A model generated the notes under the pieces. It ran no database searches and had not been told where the DNA came from. It was given only the letters and a program-made list of their open reading frames with translations. Of a stretch of 9,185 bases of DNA, positions 5,802-9,185 are shown piece after piece (position 1 is the stretch's first letter; the number at the start of each line of letters is the position of its first letter). Location of the stretch: assembly GCA_017418585.1 (NCBI GenBank), contig JAFONG010000257.1, forward strand, positions 1 through 9,185, in the 5' to 3' direction. Both the position numbers and the translations under genes were made by a program. The stretch comes from Erysipelotrichaceae bacterium (GTDB lineage Bacteria > Bacillota_I > Bacilli_A > Erysipelotrichales > Erysipelotrichaceae).

Positions 5802-6647
5802 ATGCCTACGACTTATACGCACTGGCGCTTCGGTCAGGAATGTATCGATGTCCTGCCGGACGAATTAAAGAAAATCGTAAATGATCATCGCGATCTCTAT
5901 GATATCGGTGTACATGGCCCGGATATCTTTTTCTATGACCTGCTGCATAAAGACGTGTCCTCATACGCTACGAAAGCGCATGTCACGGCTGCCAAAGAAT
6001 TCTTCGACAACGCCTCTCTGGCTTATGCAGAACACGGAGAGAAAGAAGAAATGCTGGCTTACCTGCTGGGTTTTCTTTCCCATTTTGCTCTGGACAGTTC
6101 ATGCCACGGCTATGTCGAAAGAAAAGCTGAGGTTTCCGGTGTCTCGCACAATGCGATTGAAGCGGAATACGATGCCCATATGATGCGTCTTGACGGACGT
6201 ACCGTCAATCTGGTTGACCGCGTAGAATCACTGAAACCGAGCCGTCATAACGCAGAAATCATTTCTTATTTCTTCCCTTTCGACGCAAAAACGATCTATC
6301 GGATGACAAAGGGGCAGAAAATCCTGCTGGGTTTACTGAACTGCGTTTCCGATTTCAAACGCAGATTCCTTGCCTGGCTGTTCCTGAAGCTTGATAAAAA
6401 AGACTATCGCGATCTGCTTGTTCCAACAGATGAATCAGAAGAATGCAGAGATTCCAATCTGAGACTGGATAAACTCAGAAAAGTCGCTTTGAAAAGATAT
6501 CCAGTACTGCTGGAAAGCCTGATGAACCGTCTTAACGATGAAGATGAACTGGACAAGTATTTTACTCATGACTTCGGTCCGTGGAAGAGCTATCATCGTA
6601 TCCCTGTTTTAAGTTACGAAGATGAACTTCGTTATAAAGTAAAATAG
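5802..6647 (+). CDS. Zinc-dependent phospholipase C family protein (intracellular)
   Basis: Predicted metal-dependent hydrolase of the Zn_dep_PLPC family, whose secreted relatives cleave phosphatidylcholine to diacylglycerol and phosphocholine. Length is 281 aa. Likely metal-binding elements are visible in family order: His7 in YTHWRFG, GVHGPD (36-41), His60, HFALDSSCH (94-102: H94, D98, H102), His116, and EAEYDAH (120-126: E120, E122, D124). There is no signal peptide or membrane segment; the first His is seven residues from the N-terminus. The protein should therefore be cytosolic, unlike the secreted toxins, and its real substrate is uncertain. No Shine-Dalgarno sequence precedes ATG 5802 (ATAATAAATAGTTAT), and the extended -10 box ends 13 bases upstream, so the message may be leaderless or nearly so. 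It is followed after 21 bases by the UMF1 transporter, with which it probably forms an operon. Family call is firm; phospholipase activity is inferred. Confidence 0.85.
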   Translation: MPTTYTHWRFGQECIDVLPDELKKIVNDHRDLYDIGVHGPDIFFYDLLHKDVSSYATKAHVTAAKEFFDNASLAYAEHGEKEEMLAYLLGFLSHFALDSSCHGYVERKAEVSGVSHNAIEAEYDAHMMRLDGRTVNLVDRVESLKPSRHNAEIISYFFPFDAKTIYRMTKGQKILLGLLNCVSDFKRRFLAWLFLKLDKKDYRDLLVPTDESEECRDSNLRLDKLRKVALKRYPVLLESLMNRLNDEDELDKYFTHDFGPWKSYHRIPVLSYEDELRYKVK

Positions 6648-6655
6648 TTTTATTT

Positions 6656-6661
6656 AAGGAG
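6656..6661 (+). promoter_or_regulatory. Ribosome binding site of the UMF1 transporter
   Basis: AAGGAG sits seven bases before the ATG at 6669 and fixes that start. It contrasts with the preceding gene, which has none. Confidence 0.85.
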
Positions 6662-6668
6662 AAACAAC

Positions 6669-8030
6669 ATGAAAGGTTTATTTAAGAAACTGAACGAGTC
6701 TAAGATCTTTAAGGATCTTAGTCCGCAGGAATTTGCCTGGGTGCTTTATGATGTCGGCAACTCGGCATTTACGATGCTGGGATGTTCCCTGATTCCAATC
6801 TGGTTCAAGTCTCTGGCAATCGGCGATGCTCCGGGACAGATCTCCGGAGATAACGCTACCGCATACTGGGCACTTGCTACCAGTATCGTAACGGTTATCG
6901 TCGCCTTGATCGGCCCTTTTTTCGGCGCAATCGCCGACCATAAGGACACCAAGAAAATCTTCTTTACGACAGCCGTTGCCGGCGGTGTTATCGGCTGTAT
7001 CATCAACGGTTTTGCGATGAACTGGCTTCTGTTCCTGATTATTTACATTCTGGCAAAGATCTTCTATCAGATCTCTTTGACATTCTACGACTCCATGTTG
7101 AATGACGTCACATCGGATGAAAGATCGGATGCCGTATCGGCTTACGGCTATGCCTGGGGATATATCGGTTCCTGTCTTCCGTTCACAGTCGCCCTGATTG
7201 CTTATGTTCTGGGTCCGGACATGGTTGGCCTGATTTCCGGCGGCTTAAGCAGAATGATCGGATTCGGTGTTACTGCCGTATGGTGGTGGCTGGTTACCGT
7301 TCCTCTGCTTTCCAACTACAAGCAGATCAACTATTCTTCTGACCAGAAAGGCGCCGTTGCCAGAGCTTTCTCCAAGATTTTCAAGACAGTCAAGAAGATC
7401 GCCGCGGAAGACAAGAAAGTCCTGTACTTCCTGATTGCCTTCTTCCTTTATATCGACGGCGTCGGAACCATCATCGACAACTGTATCAATATCGGCACAG
7501 ACCTTGGTCTGAATACTGTCGGACAGGTCATCTTCCTGCTGCTCACCCAAGTCGTTGCCTGGCTTGGTTCACTGGTATTTGCCAGACTTTCAAAAAAGAA
7601 AGATACAGTATTCCTTATTCAGATCTGTATCCTGGGCTATACAGCCGTATGTCTCTATGCCTTAACGCTGACAAAACTGTGGCAGTTTGCGATCATGGCC
7701 TTTGGTGTCGGATGCTTCCAGGGATCCATTCAGTCTCTATCCAGAAGCTACTATGCCAAGATCATTCCGGATGAGAACTCCGGCGAATATTTCGGCATTT
7801 ACGATATCTTTGCGAAGGGTGCTTCGTTCCTGGGATCTTTCCTGATCTATGTAGTCAAGAAGATCGGTATCAGAACCGGCGGTATCTTCACTATCTTCGG
7901 TTCACATATCAAGAGTATCAACGTTGCGATCGGTCTGCTGGCGCTGTTCTTCCTGCTTGGCATCATCTTTATCAGAATGGCGGATAAAGCGCCTCAGTCG
8001 GAAGAATCAAAGAAAGACATACAGGAATAA
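6669..8030 (+). CDS. UMF1/Atg22-like MFS transporter
   Basis: Integral membrane transporter of 453 aa with about twelve hydrophobic helices. Signatures of the UMF1/Atg22 branch of the MFS are clear: FAWVLYDVGNSAF (22-34), the motif A loop GPFFGAIADHKDTKK (82-96), FYDSMLNDV (139-147), GYAWGYIGS (160-168), and FQGSIQSLSRSYYAKIIPDE (350-369) followed by SGEYFGIYDIFAKGASFLG (371-389). Eukaryotic Atg22 exports amino acids from the vacuole; the substrates of bacterial UMF1 proteins are largely unknown. A charged cytoplasmic loop (about 215-250, lysine-rich) splits the two six-helix halves, and the C-terminus is a short hydrophilic tail. It starts 21 bases after the phospholipase-family gene with its own strong ribosome binding site and no intervening promoter or terminator, so the two are probably co-transcribed. 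The operon ends at the hairpin 8032-8059. Family assignment is strong; substrate and direction are not deducible. Confidence 0.88.
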   Translation: MKGLFKKLNESKIFKDLSPQEFAWVLYDVGNSAFTMLGCSLIPIWFKSLAIGDAPGQISGDNATAYWALATSIVTVIVALIGPFFGAIADHKDTKKIFFTTAVAGGVIGCIINGFAMNWLLFLIIYILAKIFYQISLTFYDSMLNDVTSDERSDAVSAYGYAWGYIGSCLPFTVALIAYVLGPDMVGLISGGLSRMIGFGVTAVWWWLVTVPLLSNYKQINYSSDQKGAVARAFSKIFKTVKKIAAEDKKVLYFLIAFFLYIDGVGTIIDNCINIGTDLGLNTVGQVIFLLLTQVVAWLGSLVFARLSKKKDTVFLIQICILGYTAVCLYALTLTKLWQFAIMAFGVGCFQGSIQSLSRSYYAKIIPDENSGEYFGIYDIFAKGASFLGSFLIYVVKKIGIRTGGIFTIFGSHIKSINVAIGLLALFFLLGIIFIRMADKAPQSEESKKDIQE

Positions 8031-8031
8031 T

Positions 8032-8059
8032 AAAGGAGCTCTTCGGAGCTCCTTTTTTT
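8032..8059. terminator. Strong intrinsic terminator, shared by convergent genes
   Basis: A perfect 10-bp stem AAAGGAGCTC (8032-8041) / GAGCTCCTTT (8046-8055) with a TTCG tetraloop is followed by T's to 8059 on the + strand. It begins two bases after the UMF1 stop codon. The minus-strand amidohydrolase stop codon (8058-8060) lies inside the + strand T tract. Read on the minus strand, the same hairpin is followed by TTATTATT, a weaker U-rich tail, so it may also terminate that gene. Confidence 0.92.
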
Positions 8060-9185
8060 ATGCTTTTAATGTATCTAGATATCCGTCAAGGTATTCCTCG
8101 GCTACAGGTGATTTCTTCACTTTCGGCTTCAGATACTCCTTATTGCCGAATACCACCATGTAAGGTTCTCTGATCGTATCGAATCCTTCCAGTGGATTCT
8201 TGTCGGTAATGACGAATTCAGCCGCTTTTCCTTCTTCGATACTTCCGGTAATATCATCAAGACCGATGATCCCGGCATTATTCAGAGTTGCCAGATACAG
8301 ACAGGTCTTCCGGTCCACATTGCAGAGATAATGGACATATTCCAGTTCTCTCCACATGTCGTAATGAGTAATGAACGGACATACCGTATCGGTTCCTAGA
8401 CCGACTTTGATTCCTTCTTTCAGACATTTCTTTGTCGCTTCAACGATTCCCTCAAGAAGAACTTCGGAATTGTATCTTTGTATTTCGTTTCCTCCGGTGA
8501 CGGATGGATCGAATTTCGCCAATGGAACAGCCGGTGACAGCGTGCAGATCAGAACGCTTCCACTGTCCCTGAACTTTTTCAGCAGTCTGTCATCCATTGC
8601 GGCACCGTGTTCAATCGTATCAACGCCGCAGTTCAGTGCTGTCTCGATTCCTTTCGGCGACTCCACATGGGCACAGACCTTTTTGCCCAGCTGATGTGCC
8701 GTATCGCAGCAAAGCTTTACCTGCTGCTCGGACATGCGCATCTCGCCGGGTTCGCCTTTTACCTTAGCGTCCAGAACGCCTCCCGTGATCATGATCTTGA
8801 TCCAGTCGGTACCGTAATCGACGTTTTCTTTGATGAATCTCACAAAATCCTGATCATCTTTTGCGCCATAGGCAACGCTGCCTTCCATATGACCGCCCGG
8901 AACCGTAACGGCCTGATCGCTGCTGATTACTCTAGGCCCTACCGTTTTTCCTGCTTTGATCTGGTCTCTTAAATCGGAATCCATATGACCCAGACCTCCT
9001 ACCGTTCTGATTGTCGTAGTACCTGAAAGCAGCTGCGTTTTTAGTGAACCGCTGCATATTTTCTTACCTATCTCACGCAGCAAAGCGTTCGACATGACCA
9101 GACGGGCCAGTTTTCTGGAATCGCTCTGTTTCTTCTTGGGAAAACCGTTTCCCGGAAGATGGACGTGCAGATTGATCAGACCCGG
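8058..9185 (-). CDS. Amidohydrolase family protein (imidazolonepropionase-like), 5' end beyond window
   Basis: Metal-dependent hydrolase of the amidohydrolase superfamily; 375 residues are visible and the N-terminus lies past 9185. The frame is open to the window edge and begins PGLINLHVHLPG, the strand-1 HxH motif (visible residues His7 and His9). The first in-frame ATG at 9095 is therefore internal and not the start. Other expected ligands are present: Lys130 in DWIKIMITGG (candidate carboxylated lysine), His173 in CAHVES, His193 in TIEHGA, and Asp266 in GLGTDT, which together suggest a binuclear site. The C-terminal part AFVITDKNPLE-type segment (EFVITDKNPLE, about 323-333) is the composite-domain end seen in Xaa-Pro/imidazolonepropionase-like and cyclic-imidodipeptidase-like relatives. 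The substrate cannot be named. No signal peptide can be judged. It converges on the UMF1 transporter and shares its terminator, so it is not co-transcribed with its visible neighbour. Confidence 0.88.
   Translation of the reverse strand, partial: PGLINLHVHLPGNGFPKKKQSDSRKLARLVMSNALLREIGKKICSGSLKTQLLSGTTTIRTVGGLGHMDSDLRDQIKAGKTVGPRVISSDQAVTVPGGHMEGSVAYGAKDDQDFVRFIKENVDYGTDWIKIMITGGVLDAKVKGEPGEMRMSEQQVKLCCDTAHQLGKKVCAHVESPKGIETALNCGVDTIEHGAAMDDRLLKKFRDSGSVLICTLSPAVPLAKFDPSVTGGNEIQRYNSEVLLEGIVEATKKCLKEGIKVGLGTDTVCPFITHYDMWRELEYVHYLCNVDRKTCLYLATLNNAGIIGLDDITGSIEEGKAAEFVITDKNPLEGFDTIREPYMVVFGNKEYLKPKVKKSPVAEEYLDGYLDTLKA

Noticed and set aside
8371..8972. Overlapping + strand open frames inside the amidohydrolase gene
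   Set aside because: They are antisense to the conserved amidohydrolase motifs and lack any recognisable product.

Overview
The window looks like an ordinary chromosomal segment of a member of the Bacillota (Firmicutes). The evidence is strong AAGGAG ribosome binding sites, CCA-encoding tRNA genes, TGNTAAAAT-type promoters, U-tract hairpin terminators, and GC content that looks moderate by eye. The protein families (soluble hybrid kinase with a FLSNMSHDIRTPMNAIIG H-box, PH/SHOCT protein, UMF1 transporter) are compatible with a gut-type Erysipelotrichia or Clostridia. That finer placement is an inference and is weakly held. No mobile element, CRISPR array, integrase or prophage gene is visible.

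Layout. Bases 1-138 hold the end of a tRNA array: a tRNA-Gly(GCC) cut by the window edge, then tRNA-Asp(GTC), closed by a terminator. Bases 270-3708 are a two-gene signalling operon on the + strand. The first gene encodes a soluble hybrid histidine kinase with a dead pseudo-receiver and an intact C-terminal receiver. One base after its stop comes a 581-residue protein that appears to be a helical N-terminal region joined to a degenerate HD-GYP domain. A bidirectional terminator separates this operon from a convergent LacY/MFS_1-like transporter (3808-4989, - strand).

The 4990-5183 divergent intergenic region is the richest non-coding stretch. It contains an imperfect 13-bp hairpin, a weak terminator-like hairpin with a T7 tract, and a good sigma-A promoter. 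After that come a 10-bp direct repeat and a small upstream ORF ending next to the true start of a PH-domain/SHOCT protein (5202-5750). A separate extended -10 promoter then drives a probable two-gene operon: an intracellular zinc-dependent phospholipase C-family protein (5802-6647) and a UMF1/Atg22-like MFS transporter (6669-8030). A perfect 10-bp hairpin with a TTCG loop ends this operon. It also lies against the stop codon of a convergent amidohydrolase (8058 to beyond 9185, - strand), whose N-terminus lies outside the window.

Working together. The kinase and the HD-GYP-like protein are probably one signalling module: kinase output through its receiver, with the partner acting as effector or as a nucleotide-binding scaffold. 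The phospholipase-family enzyme and the UMF1 transporter are probably co-expressed and may handle a lipid-derived or otherwise related substrate. The PH/SHOCT protein, the LacY-like transporter and the amidohydrolase have no visible functional tie to the others. The items that most merit a second look are the catalytically eroded HD-GYP partner and the pseudo-receiver in the kinase. The apparent leaderless arrangement of promoters and start codons in the middle of the window is the next most interesting.
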